From Lepisosteus oculatus (lineage: Eukaryota > Chordata > Actinopteri > Semionotiformes > Lepisosteidae), in the NCBI RefSeq assembly GCF_040954835.1, contig NC_090712.1, positions 4,039,284 through 4,103,283 on the forward strand: DNA of 64,000 nt. Direction: 5' to 3'. Made by a program: the position numbers and the translations under genes. How positions within the stretch are numbered: the stretch's first letter is position 1; every line of letters begins with the position of its first letter. The notes beneath the pieces were generated by a model, which saw nothing but the letters and a program-made list of their open reading frames with translations, had not been told where the DNA came from and searched no databases. Positions 1 through 14,503 of the stretch are shown in pieces.

Positions 1-1349
1 GCACCGCTGTCCCTAACCTGTTTTTCTGACACGCCACCATTTGGTCATTTTTAATCGGGCACTTGTGACCTGCTTCTAGCTGTTGACAGGGAAAAAAAAA
101 CAATTCACCCAGGAATAACAACACCCAAGATGAAAGCGTCATGGAGCAACATTGTGGCTTAACCCGCTTGGCTGAAGGCTAGGACAGGGAGACCAGGAAC
201 CCCATGCAGGGTGACCAAGGGGTAGCTGTAGAGGTGGAGGTGGGATGCAAGAGGGAGAGAGACAGGGATCTCGTAGGTATTTATAGCGTTTGGGAGAGGA
301 ATGGATTGTCAGGAGCGATTGCTAATGACCGACAGCTGAGTCTGATTGAGCTTGGTTGTTGACATCTTTCCCGAACTGCTGTTAAACTCTATAAATCAAG
401 CAAAGGTACTGTATACTACTTTTATCATCACTTTATCTATATACTGTAGCATGTGTTTCATGATGAAATAATGAATATGTCTGAAGAGGAAAAATATAGC
501 CTTCCAATACAATATGTTCATCTGATTTTTAGATCATGTGATTGGTCGCCGTTTTTTTTAATGGTAATCTAGAATTCCCATCTAGAATAACTGGTTTCAT
601 GAAGTCAGGCTTAACTTTTTAACTCTGCTGAAAGCCATGCACACCATTGTTAATGCTTTATTTTCTTTTGTCTCAGCTGCTCTGGTGAAAGAACTCTGGT
701 TTAAAAAAAACAACAACCCTAAAATAAGAGTCTGTGCAAAACACCTTTGTGACCAGAAAGGAAATGTTCCCCATGCAGATTGTAAACTGTGCTGCAACAA
801 CCAGGGCTGTTAATGGTAGAATTTAATATTAACATATTAACAAAACAATGTTTCTAACCAAGATCTGGAATGAAAAGGCCACCCAGTATGTTGTGGCATC
901 TTTCTTGACTCAGAGGAACATAGGATGTTCTACTGGGTACATTTTAGAAGTTATTTAGAATTCATCTACACCTAAAACCTAAGCTGCCAAAACATTGAAG
1001 TCTCAAAAATGGGAGCTTCAGATCCTTCCAGTAATGAAATATTCAAACAGGTGGGTGTGAACTGCTGAACTCTACCATTCCATTTGTGGCTTTTTGGCTT
1101 TTCAGTTGTCTTCTTGCGTTTTGGACTTTACCCAGCTACTAGAACCGGTTGAGTAGATAGGGCTTTAACTATTTCCAGCCAAGAGTTAAATTGAACATAT
1201 TTCTGTCTTGTTTTCTTTAAAGCTTGCGTAAATGCATACGGCTGACATTATAGGTTGTGCAAGCCTGCTTACTAGTGCGGTGACGTCACTGCCCTTCCCT
1301 GTAAATAGCAGGGACCGCAGCCGTTGGGCTGGGGGGACATTTCCCTTTA

Positions 1350-1440
1350 GCTCAACTGGCTGGGTCCCTGTTGAGTGACGCTGGAGGCCCGGGTTCGAGT
1401 CCCTGGTGGCCTGAGGCGGCAGCGGCGAGGGCGCAAACCC
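1350..1440 (+). repeat. tRNA-derived SINE head
   Basis: An A-box-like TTAGCTCAACTGG is followed about 45 bp later by a strong B box, GGGTTCGAGTCCC, then a GC-rich segment. That is an internal RNA polymerase III promoter layout. There is no 7-bp acceptor stem, so this is not a working tRNA gene. It fits the 5' end of a tRNA-derived SINE. Confidence 0.6.
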
Positions 1441-1977
1441 ACGTGATCCTCGGAGCGCTACATTAGGCTGTTTCTGACGCAGTTTAAATTAAAACGGCAG
1501 CAACAACTGTAGTTTTCAAAATCTGTTTTATTTCCCATAATTATCTTAGCTTTTATAATATGCTGCAGTGGCTTTCACTCTAAATGAAACTAGATCTTCT
1601 GAACACATTGCAGGATATCTGAATCGTTTGAGAAACATGACATTTAGCGGATTATTTAAAGGAATATAGCTAAAATACTATGGCAGAACCACTCGGGAGT
1701 TTCATATTATCTTAAAATTCAAATCTTAGAATGCACCTTTTCAGTGCAATAGTCAATGTGCTTCATGTTTGCTTCACGCTAAGAAATCAAGATGAGTTCT
1801 GGCCCAATGAGCCCAAATGTGTGTGTCTTGAATGGAATTACCAACCTACAAAAAAATATTAGACTAAAAGTCTATAAGACAGAAGAGACAATCCTGTTGT
1901 TTAGATAACCTGTTGCAGTTGCTGCATGACTCACAGTTTTTAGGGCTAATTAACCACTAACCTTTTAATGCTTACAG

Positions 1978-2216
1978 TGAGACCAGGAGTGTTAGCCCTG
2001 GCATTCTGTCTGAATTCTTCTCTGGGCTTGTCCAAACTGGCCTCCTTATAGTTCTCTTTAAAGACAACAGGTGAATCAGTTTCTCAGTTCTCCACCTGGT
2101 CTGCTATGTAGTGTTACAGCAGGTGCAGAATGGCTGTTGTGGGTCTTTCCTCCACGTGCAAAATACTTTGGGATCCCTTGAGATGAAAAGTTCTCTACAA
2201 ATCCAAATTATTATTA
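1978..2216 (+). repeat. Old fish SINE-like repeat (V-SINE/L2-tail type)
   Basis: The segment shares its order of motifs with 10850-11095: TGTCCAAACTGGCCTCC, a CAGCAGGTGCAGAA block, then CTTTGGGATC, ATGAAAAG and a tail ending ATTATTATTAAG. This kind of tail is common to many fish SINE and LINE 3' ends. The copy is strongly diverged. Confidence 0.5.
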
Positions 2217-2350
2217 AGTTGGATTCAGTAATTCAAGTGCCAAGATTGTCTTTACACTTGTTAAAAAAAAGAACATTGTTTCCTATTGTATCCTGATTAT
2301 GAGAAGACTTTTATAACTGGAAGTGGAAGGGCTTTAATGGCCTCATTTGA

Positions 2351-4215
<1,865 letters not shown>

Positions 4216-4920
4216 AGATCCCCCCCCCGACGGAGGGCCGAGGAGCACAGGGGCCCCACTGAGCAAAAGATAAGAATGTCAGAGTTCCAAGACAGCGGTG
4301 CTGATGGACGGAACTGATCTCGCAATGGCGGGACTGTAGCACAGCGGGACCACCAGGGTCTCGCTTGTCATGATCGGATAATTTGCAGACGTTCAAAGCT
4401 TTAATAGGGGAAGCAAACAATTGGTTTTAAAAGGAGATATTTTAATGAGAATCATGAGGAAAATGACTTGTACCACATTCTTATCTGTTGCTGCACAAAG
4501 GCCCAAATTGTGTATGGATTCACCTTGACTGAAATCTTTCCATTGGTTTCAACAAATTGAACTATAATTACTCAATCTACTATTAAATATTGCTCAATCT
4601 AATATTTAAAAAATCACATTTAGTTTTTTTGTCCAAAAAGGTTTTGTAAAGACCTGAAAATCGATTACTATATACACTAATTAGGCATGTTGAGCACCTC
4701 CCCTTTTTTTAAATTGACTTTTTATGTATGGTTAGCTTTGTATTTGAACTTTTAAGCAAAAATCTTTCCATTGATTTCAGTGTGATGTTTAAACAAATGG
4801 GACTATAATTACTTTAAAGTGTATCTTTTTGCTAGTTCCAGAAATCTACCACCGCTGTACATTGTAAAACCAATTTCTTCATATTGCAAAGTGTGCCTTT
4901 TGTATCAATATTAATAAAAG
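4216..4920 (+). other. mal: mal 3' untranslated region
   Basis: About 700 bp of AT-rich sequence run from the stop codon to the AATAAA at 4913. A run of C bases sits just after the stop. The end point is inferred from the poly(A) signal only. Confidence 0.6.
4913..4918 (+). terminator. mal: mal polyadenylation signal AATAAA
   Basis: This canonical AATAAA lies about 700 bp after the mal stop codon and is followed by a T-rich stretch at 4968-4980. It is the best candidate signal for the transcript end. Confidence 0.6.
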
Positions 4921-7900
4921 ATTTTAATTATAAAACCTAGAACTCAAAGGAGGTTCTGTGATTCTTACTTTTTTTTTATTTGCTGATTGTTCATAGCAAT
5001 AAGACCTATTTTCCAGAGGAAGCATAAATAGACTGTAATACTGTTTTATTTATTCATGTATACACACACAGTACATTTTCAAACCACTGTTGTAAACTGC
5101 TTATAGTGTTGTGCTTCAGTGTTCACAGACACATTTTATTGTTTTTTACATTAAAAAAACACACAGACCATTCTGCACTTTCAGAGAAACATTCTTATTA
5201 CAATACAACCACCAGTTCTGCTTTTAAGGATTTTATTTGAAGGTTCTCTTATTTGTCCCCTCTAGTGCTCTGCAAAGCATCAGTGTTTGCTATACCTTCA
5301 CTCAGTATGTCCTCTGTACATATTGATGCAGAAATCTCTTAGCAACAGGAGCAGGAGACTTTAACAATACTTTCTGCCATAAAAACAATTTAACAAGGAG
5401 TCGGCAAAGCAGGGAGCAGAAACCTAATTCTTGTCCCTTGCTAATAGACTTATCCATATGCTAAGAAAAAGACAAGTAATGAGGCTTCACCAAATTAGTC
5501 TTCTCATAAAAAAAAGCTATAAAAATATTCTTCCAGAAAAAAATGGGGCCCCCTGACCAATGGGGCACACTCTGTGAATGAATATTCATTATTAATGAAT
5601 TCTCATTTTTGAATTAAATAGTGCAACTATCTGTAATAATAATAATCATCTGACAAAGTGATACAAATGGCTTAATTCAATGGTAGAAAAAGAGAGCAAA
5701 ACACGTTTTAATGGTCACGACATGTTCAGAAATATGGAAGAGAGAAGTGAAGATCTCTAATTTAGGATGACGATGATCATTCCCATGTGTGTTATAATCA
5801 ATTTTCAGAAATGTACAGAGGAAGTCTATTTGGCAGAGAGGGATTTGCAAAACAAAAACTCATTCCAGGTGGAGCTCTTGTCAATGGACCTTACTGAGTT
5901 TACTGACCAGTAGGCCTTTCTCAGCTCAGAGCTGGTCTATTTCTGCTATATTTGCTCAGCAACAAAAAGGCCAAATCCAACACTTACTGTACGTGACATG
6001 TTACCACTAAGAGCACACCACCGCCGTTTTCATTTTATGAAGACAGTTTTACTCTTTGCGCCACAATACACAGTAGCCCAGAGCTCTGAAATATCCCCCA
6101 TCCTCTGGAAGCTGTGCTCTGCTTCTGCTATCTGGGTTTCTGTGCAAGACCTCATTGCTGCCTGTAATTTCCACATGTACACTGGTCGAGAGGAACAGTT
6201 CGAAACACAGGTGAGTGGTGTCTGTTGCTTCTGTTCTTCAGTAAATCCTGGATGGGATAACTTTGAACATGTTATTGGTTTTGCTTTCGCCACTTCATCT
6301 ACTCATAATTCTGACTGTTTCAGTATCCAGTGAGCTCTTATTTATCTCCGAGAGTAAGGTGTTAAAAATATTCTGGAACTTACCCAGCAGTCTTCTTTAT
6401 TTCCTTCACCTGAAAACAGGTTGTTCACACTTATCTGGAGAAACCCAAGGGGAAAAGAGATAGAGATTCCAGTTATGCAGGATATGAGTGAAACCAGCAG
6501 TCTTAATGGGCAGGCCTTGTATTTGCTTAGTATTGCTATATGCAAAATAACACAAGCTAATGTTTCAGCTGTGGCCAGAAAAACTCAACCTTAAATTCAC
6601 ATAAAGTAACATCAAAAGATACAGCTTTTTAGGGCATCAGGAGAAGGCCTTTGGGGTCAAATTTAAATTCTGCAATGACAAATGTTTCATATCACGTGCT
6701 TTTACAACATACATGTGCAGCTGCAACTTAACTCCACATTCTTTCACAATAATGCCTATCTCAGTCCTTGTTTAATTCCAAAGTGCATGAAAGATGTATA
6801 ATGATACCCGATGAAATAAAGTTTGTGCTGAACAAATATTAGAGAAAGCCTTGACTAATCTAATCGTATCTAAACATCCTTCAGCCGTTTCTGTTAATTC
6901 ACCCTTCCAGGGAGCAAACAATACGAAATGAGTCTAAGAAATAGTAAGACTCTCCCCAAAACACCCTCACATCCACAGTGTTCCTTCCACATCTGCCAAC
7001 ACTTGCTAGTCCAAAATTAGTCGTCGGATTCAGAATACAGGGGTCTCAGCAGGCCAGTGTTTAAAACTTATCTCTGCAGTACGTAGTGGACACTTCCAAG
7101 TTGTCACAAGTGGACTTCCACCAGCAATCTGCATTTGTTTCTTGTGGGTTTGAACCACCACATTAAAGTTTTTTAAACTCATTCTTTCCAATACTGTAGC
7201 TGGCAAAACCACTCTGCCACGGTCTGTCCAGTCCCTCAACTCTCCCTATAATCACCCTAACTTCTCTGCTTCCAGTCTGTCAATTATATATATTATTTTT
7301 AAAGAAATAAAGCAGTGTTCACACCCACTGCAAAAACATCTTGAACAATCTCCAAAATATAACTGATTTTTTTGCCATCTAATAATATATGGTGTATATT
7401 ATAAGAAGAAAACAACGCCCCGGTTAATGTTACTGTTTTTGCTCGCTCATATCAGTGATTCCGTCTACCTCGTAGGTGTTTAAAAAATAAGGAACGTATT
7501 TCAATGTTATCAAAAGGTATCATATCGAAAATTATGCAAACACAATTCTGTGTAATTTGATTCGATTACGCGTAATATAATTAAAGGAGAAAACCTTTAA
7601 TTTCCGCAAAAGATTACTGTGCACCGAAAGTTAAGCGTCTTACAGAATGAAGTTAGGCTTACTCCCTTCATATGCTTTCATTTGTTTATGACGAACGCAG
7701 TCAAAACGAGGAACCAGCCTTTAACCTTGCGGCAGGTGAGCATGCCAGATGAGGCGCGCCATCGTGCGTCCGCGAAGCATCATTGCATTTTGCACAAGAG
7801 ATGGTGCTCACTCATGCTCTACAGTTAAAATGTAAATTTAACGCACACACATTCTCATACCATTTAACTAATGTAATTGGTAAGTGGTCATGTCATTTCC

Positions 7901-10251
7901 AATGCTTTTCTTTATCAACATCATTAAGGTTTAACATTTCATCCACCCCTGTTTTACAAGTACCAGAAAGCTGGTAAGATCCACATTAAGTGGACGTTCT
8001 TACCTGTTCGGGAGGGATACTGTAACTATGAACAAGCTAATTTCACTCAGCTGGTCTAAATCATAATCATTTAAGGCATTCGTTATATATAAATATCTGA
8101 AACAGCTCTTTTTCTTATTTTATTTCATTCGTGATTCGTATGGAGCATGTTCTAAATAACGCATAAAAAAAAACCCAGAACTAAAAGAGGAGAATAATGT
8201 ACTTGCCTCGCGTTTCTCCTCAAGCACGATTCGTCTACACGTGGACCAGGTTCAAAGCAACAAAGAAGGAGAGAAAAATATTCTAATTGGATTTAGCCTT
8301 ATGTCTAATCGTTTATACATGGATCTGTCTCCGAACAACAAAGCATGGGAAAAAATTATCCGATTTCGTAGCAACCAAAGCGTTACCTTCTCGTTTCTCC
8401 GCGTAACGTATTAATTACACATGGGAAGAAACTGTATCCTTCCCAAAAGCATTCCCCTTTGCTATATTTCTCCACATCCGTACCCTTGCAACTCTTATTA
8501 CTGCTATTACTGACATCAAGATATTCGCGGTATCCCTCGCTAAACCAAGAGAGCTTTTTTTTTGTATTCTAAATTCCACAACAACACGTGTGTCTTGCAG
8601 TGTCCTTGCTCCTCCCGCGATGCCTCTGCTGTTCGCCAGTTTACGGAAATGATCTTCCATTCAATCTGGTCCACCTGGTTCCGTTTCTTCTTCACAGCCG
8701 GTCTCTTGTTTTTTCACACCTGCTGTTCTTTAATTTAATCTCTACTCTTCTGCTTCGCCCCCCCATGTCCATCCTCGTCCAATTGCAACGTCTTTGGTCC
8801 CTTTTAGTCCTTTGCTGCTCCTGAAGCCAACTTCTCAGCCCGTGTCTTGCTTACAGCTTTTTAATCTCCGCCATTCGTGCTGCTGTTATCCCTGGTGTCA
8901 AGTGTGGCCAGCTCAGTCACCAGGTGTCCTGCAGTTCTAAACACAACACAAACCACCGATCGTTTTTCCAGCCAACGTTTTTGCTGGCTGTGGGGGCTAT
9001 AATCCAGGTCACTAGCTTTAACTTTCTTATGTATTTCCATCTGAACTGTACTCAGTCGTCACCATTGCATTTCTTTGGGCTCACAATTGGACAGAACAGT
9101 GCGTTCTCATCCATTCAGATAATCTTACCATCATTCACATTATCAAAGGATAAATTGTCTTCTAAGCTAATCATGGATTCAAATGGTTGCTACTAATCAA
9201 TAATTAATTGAGGCAGCTCACGTCTCAGGCTATTTAAATAATAGCGCTGATGCTCTCTTCTAATTCCTCCCTTCATTCGTGAGAAAGGTATCATTGTGTC
9301 CTGTGTCTGGTTCCTCATTCACCTTTGCAAAATGAGCAAAAATCTAGATTCTCCCCAGAGCAATTTTTTCAGTACTGTTTGTGAACTGGCATTGCTTCCT
9401 CTGCAGTTTATCAAGGTATTCCTGGCCCCTTAAACTGGATTGCTAGTCTTCAGAAACATACTATGTCTATATCCCGACCAGTTCTGATTTTATGAAGCAA
9501 GCATCCCTACAGATTTCCAAATACAGCAGTCGCGTATATCCAACCTAAACAGGACCGATAGTATGATGGATAATTTAAAATGTCGGATAATGCGGAAACT
9601 GAGTAGACAAATCTAAGAATAATGGAAGCGCAGTATAAGTATGAAACCTGGTTTATTAATCGACTGCAATGCTAAAACAACAGAGTACAGAACTATTGTT
9701 AGTTATTATTTTAAAAAATGAGTGATTGGAATCTGGGAATCACTGTGTTCTGGTAGTGCCTACACATTTCTCCTTGTCTCTGTTTCCTCACTGTTGGTTT
9801 TGGGGTCTATTGCTTCTTTTTTGGGGGCTCTGAGCCTCCTCATCCTATGGCCAGGAAGCTGCCCCTTAACCAAGTGGGTTAAGACAAAAACCTATACTTA
9901 AAATAATGAATACAGTAATATGTAAATATAATACCATGTAGATTTCAAAAACAGTGAACTGAATATTATAATGAGACTCCTCAAAGACACGCTGAAAAGT
10001 TTTGATTTGCTACAATTTTAATCAGACACATTACTGATTTATTAGTGTCCCGCTGAGCTTTATGAAACAAGACAATCACACACTGAGTGAACTTTGTGTC
10101 TGTTGACTTATATAAGTGCTGTTGTAATTACTAACTTTCCCTCTATCACATCATTAAGTACGTTGAAATGCTGCCTGTTTTGTAACAACGCACTGATGAA
10201 ATACATAAAACATAAGCTGAAAAAATTCAAGTTGTCCTAATTTGTAATTAA

Positions 10252-10375
10252 CACACCTGAAGAAGGCTCCACAGCCGAAACGTTGTGTTTCCTTTCATCT
10301 CTTCTCAGCAGGGAATAAACCTTTACTTGTTCCTTTGCAGCCTACGCATGCTGACACAGCTCCCTACTTGAACTA
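10252..10375 (+). repeat. Dispersed repeat, CTGAAGAAGGCTCC family, copy 1
   Basis: It starts with CACCTGAAGAAGGCTCCAC, continues with GCCGAAACGTTGTG, a C/T-rich stretch ending CTTCTCAGCA, then GGGAATAAACC and TGTTCCTTTGCAG. Related copies lie at 24959-25032 (-), 34599-34680 (+) and 52826-52912 (+). Four copies in 64 kb show it is a high-copy family. I cannot place its class. Confidence 0.7.
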
Positions 10376-10429
10376 ATTTGTAATGATGTTGTGTGGTTAA
10401 ACGATCGAGTGAAACATAGTGTTAGATCT

Positions 10430-10830
10430 CAGAACCTAAGCAAGGTTGGGCCTTGTCTATACTGGCAGAGATCTCTAAGGAACTCCAGGATGCTGCTGTT
10501 AGGGATGCTTTTACAGATTCAGCCCCTTCTATCACCTTTGGATGCTACTATCACGAAAATTGCTTTACAGCACTCGGGCCTTCTGAGTGTTCCTTTCTCT
10601 CCTTCCAGAGATTCTACCACCTTATTATTATTTTTATTTGTCATGCCTGGAAACAAAAATCAATTCTTATTTATTCAGATAACCTTGCAGTTGTCCAAAT
10701 CGGCAATAAAAGTCATCATTAAATATCTGATTGTCACAGTTTGCATCCCAGGATCTCTCTGCAGCTTTGCCGATTATCTCTCCTTTCCAGTTTCAGAAGT
10801 TCAAATTTACGTCCTCATTTAATTCTTGGT
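10430..10830 (+). pseudogene. Degraded DIRS-type retrotransposon fragment (RT/RNase H region)
   Basis: The frame starting at 10453 reads TDSAPSITFGCYY, then IYSDNLAVVQIGNK. These resemble the RNase H motifs TDA..GFG.Y and SDN.AVV..IN of DIRS/tyrosine-recombinase retrotransposons. After a frame change, the following sequence reads IPGSLCSFADYLS and FQFQKFKF, like the HIPG..N.IAD.LSRFQ..RFR block of the same family. The frame is broken and no recombinase domain or ends were seen, so this is an old internal fragment. A 143-codon ORF in another frame (10391-10822) covers it and is probably a shadow. Confidence 0.6.
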
Positions 10831-10849
10831 CGTGGTCATCCCTTGTGAA

Positions 10850-11095
10850 TTGGTCATTCACAATTTGAAAGGGAAGCAGTGTAAACTCCAGTATCCTGGC
10901 TAAATTTCCCTCTGGACTTGTGCAATATACGTTCTCTACAGTTCCCCTTTAATTCAACTGGTGAAGCTCGCTACCTGATCGGCTGTGCAGTGGTGCTGCT
11001 GGTGCAGAACGGCTCAGCAGGTGGGTTCCTTCTTATAAGGAAAGGACTGTGGGATCTCCTCTGATGAAAACACTTTATAAATACAATCATATTGT
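10850..11095 (+). repeat. Old fish SINE-like repeat, second copy
   Basis: The motif order matches 1978-2216: AGTATCCTGGCTAAATTTCCC, TAATTCAACTGG, a GCTGGTGCAGAACGGC block, GTGGGATCTCC, then ACTTTATAAATACAATCAT. It is diverged. Confidence 0.5.
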
Positions 11096-13940
11096 TACCT
11101 TGAATGAGCAGTCAGATTGGTATGATGACCCCCCTTTGTTAAAAGGTAGTCCACCACTCCTCCCTTCCTTCAGAAACTAATTTTACTAAGGATCAAGACA
11201 GGATTTGAAAGTACAAGCTCAGAGCATGTACTGTCACTGGCCTTAAGGGTCCAATTATTCCAGCATCTCGTACAGAAAGCAAGGCAGACAATTTACAAAT
11301 TCAGGTTTAGCCTAAAAATAAAAGGCTCACTTCCCTGCAGCCATTTTTCAGGAAAACCCTCAAAATTTACAACCCTCTTTGAAATAAATTAAATAACAGT
11401 CTATCAATATTGGTTGTGCAGCTGAAAAGAGTGATGGATAATTTATGAAGTTAAAATGACTTAAGCCTAATATGGTCTCTTATCAGAATAACTCTCATCC
11501 ATAAAACCTTTGTTTCCGCAGGCAAACACATATTTGTTACACAAAGCAAAATGAGATTAACTCGTCGCTCAGTAAAGTGCCTGCATATATAAACAGCTAT
11601 GCAAAAGTTACTAAACTGGGACTTTCTTAGAACTAATTTAGACGTTTCTTCACAAAAGCAATGAAAGCTGAGGAGAACGGCAATCTCCGGAGCCGTTGTG
11701 CTCACTGTAAGACAGGGAGTTGATTCTTAAATTGTCTATGATGGACTTGTACAGAGTAAGGTGGGGGAGTTAGAGTATCATATTGGAAGCAGTGAAACAT
11801 CACTTTCCTCTAACACTCACACAGAGAACAGAACTTCAGGGCGGAAGCAGTTTTATGCTTCTGATTCTGCATTAAGATACAGACATTTCGTTCTCAAGTT
11901 TAAGTTCACATCAAAGTTTACAGAGGCAGTAGTTGCACACATTTCAACTAAACAATTTATGTTTGAACTGCAACTACAACTAAACTTACACTTAAATTTA
12001 CAACTAAACCTCTGGCAAATTAAAATGCCAGAGTAAGGCTCAGAAATGAACTAAATCTGAGCGGAGGCATTTCTGAGAATTATCTCTGGATCTTAATGAC
12101 ACCAAGCATTTATATTCCCCAGAAAATGGTTCAGAGCTGTGGACTGTATCAACATAACCTCTAGTACAGTTAACAGCACCACTAGTCATCAGTTCACCCA
12201 AGAGCTTACATTCTCCTGTGGCCTAGCCCATACTGGCTCTCAGCAGTTTATCTCTCCACGTGATAAATATCCTTTAACAGTACCTTAGGCAATTGCTCTA
12301 GCAGCCCTCAACCGACACGCTTAGTTTTTGAAGCTGTGGTTTAATAGCCAGCAGATTTCTGTCTTGCTGAGGAAGACAAGGGATCCACAGGCCTCTCTGA
12401 ATCAACCGGGAGCAAATTTCCCAACAACCCCCTCCCTTTGCCTAACCTGTCCCTTTTCATGGTGGGTATTTGTTGAGGATTTTTACTTTGAAGTGTTTTA
12501 CATCATCTCGTCAACTCGGAATGTTTTAAAATTGGCTCTTGTGAAACCTAAGATAAAAGAAGTCCAACATTGTTAATTATTGTAACATTTTTGCCACAAT
12601 GAGATATACAATTTTCAACATTTCACCTACAGTACTTGTTTAATCTCTGGCGGTGATCAGATCCTCCAGTGCCAAAATGACACTATCCGTGACTGGATCT
12701 TGTCAATAATTAATCTGTGTAACAGTACAGGAGTCTGATCCACAAATAACACTATTGGTTCTTTGCATTTATACTAATGAAAACAGTTCACCTTTCAGTT
12801 GGTGTCTCTTGTGCATATTTATAATCCCAATGGAGAAAACCATAATCCTAAACTCTTCTGTAAATAAATCCTTAAAATCTCTGTAATTCCAGGCCCTGAA
12901 GGGAAGATAATGGGAATGAAGGTTAACAACATCTTGCTAGTTGTGTCAGAGTAAAAGAACAGGTGATGCCATTCCACACTATTCCACTGTGACCTTCATT
13001 GCCAATAAGACATGTGGCACAGGGCTGGAGAAGGACTTGATTAATCTGATATTATGTCTACAGCTCACAGATACTCAGCACAGAAGTACTCCCCAGGCAG
13101 AGCCTCAGCCTCTGTCAGAAACATTACTGACTTGACAAAGTCTCCTGTGAAAAATGGGGAATGGTCACCCCAAACAGTATACAGCCCTCCCTTTCAAGTC
13201 CTGGTATGACACAAAAGGGTCCAAACAAAACCTTCACACAATTTACAAAGACAGTATGCATTTTTTTCTACCATGGGGTCTATAGGCTTTACTTACTAGC
13301 CCCGTTAAATTCTCTTAAAACGTTACTATAAATAACCCTGTCCTGTGAAGAAATATTGTAACAGAATAACTTTAATAACTAAATAAACATTTATCACTCT
13401 AAAATGAGCCCATACACTGTAAATAACAGATCTCCCCTTGCAGTATTGCAAATAAACGTGGTGTTTAGATTTTTTCAATTAACAAAATCATGCCAGTTTG
13501 AAACCGCATGTGAGTTTTTGACAACTGAAAGTTTGGTGATTCTTCACAGTAGTTGCAATGTTATTAATGCGTAGGATGTGTTACTCATTACACTTCTGTT
13601 CTCAGAACCTTTCAAAAGTATATCTTGTTCTGCTTGCACAACAGGCTGAATTCCTCCTGCATGTTCTTTGCTTTTGCAATTCTTCAAATCCCAAAAGAAA
13701 AACTACTGTGCAACAACTTTGTTTCTTTACAAGCAGCATAGTTTTCTTGGCATGTATTGATGCTTTCAGCTGTGTACAACTGAAAAAAAAAAAAAACTAT
13801 GCCAGAATTTTGTAATAGTCTGCAGAAAAATAAACCACAACTTCTTAATTTCACTTTAATGTTCTGCTTGGAGCCCTGACGTACAGCACAATACAGCACT
13901 CGTCCCATTGAATTACAACAGAAAGTTACAGGTACTTTGA

Positions 13941-13946
13941 TTTATT
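13941..13946 (-). terminator. mrps5: Candidate mrps5 polyadenylation signal
   Basis: TTTATT on the + strand reads AATAAA on the gene strand, about 335 bp after the stop codon. It would give a 3'UTR of roughly 350 bp. This is inference from the motif alone. Confidence 0.45.
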
Positions 13947-14278
13947 CTCATATGAAACAATATAAAAAATAATCAGTTTAGATACCTCCTATATTAAATT
14001 AAAATTAAAAACTCCAATTTCTAGTTTCACACCAGACAAACTTCCTTTTGTTTGTACACCGTCCCTTGATGGTTAGCAGCAAAACAGTGATGGCATTAAA
14101 CGTTGACAGCAGCTACACGCCCGTGCTGCAGTGGGTTAAGAATTTTTCATCTCTCGGCGACTATTAAACGCCGAGCTGTGGACACAGTTGGTCTTAGTCC
14201 CGACTCCTAAAAGCAGCGTTTCTCGGCCTGGCGCTAGCAGGGACAAGCAGGCCCAGGAGGCTCATGGGGCCCGCAGCT

Positions 14279-14503
14279 TCACCAGATGGTCCTCTTGACG
14301 TTGGCCCAGATGGAGCGCTTCATCCCCTGAACCCCCTTGACTTCGTCCCAGTCCAGCTTGGTGTCCGGGACCTCGTCCTCAGGCTCGGGCTCCTTTCTGG
14401 CCTCCCTCTGGGGCGAGGACACGACGAAGGGCATGGGGCCGCAGGCCTGCTGGAACTCCACCACATGCAGCTGCTTCTTCTCCGCCAGCTGCTGATGGGT
14501 CTC
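14279..14503 (-). CDS. mrps5: mrps5 terminal coding exon 11
   Basis: It has 74 codons plus TGA, starting [17 protein letters not shown] and ending [14 protein letters not shown]. The acidic [20 protein letters not shown] stretch matches the vertebrate C-terminus. The acceptor is TCCCTGCAG. Confidence 0.96.
   Translation of the reverse strand, partial: ETHQQLAEKKQLHVVEFQQACGPMPFVVSSPQREARKEPEPEDEVPDTKLDWDEVKGVQGMKRSIWANVKRTIW

Larger units (their letters stand above)
4921..13930. other. Intergenic region between convergent mal and mrps5
   Basis: This 9-kb stretch holds a DIRS-like remnant (10430-10830), one copy of a dispersed repeat (10252-10375) and a SINE-like repeat (10850-11095). The ORFs in 5998-9200 are short, overlap on both strands and match no family I know. 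The + strand of 8590-8890 is pyrimidine-rich and unexplained. Confidence 0.6.

Noticed and set aside
1350..1440. tRNA gene
   Set aside because: A and B boxes are present, but there is no 7-bp acceptor stem and no proper anticodon arm. It is a SINE head.
5998..6333. 111-codon + strand ORF
   Set aside because: An overlapping 87-codon ORF exists on the other strand and neither has a recognisable feature, so both are probably chance.
8588..8824. + strand 78-codon ORF in a C/T-rich stretch
   Set aside because: The leucine/serine-rich product simply reflects pyrimidine-rich DNA. No motif or splice context.
10391..10822. 143-codon ORF as a host gene
   Set aside because: It overlaps, in another frame, the DIRS-like RNase H motifs and has no motif of its own.
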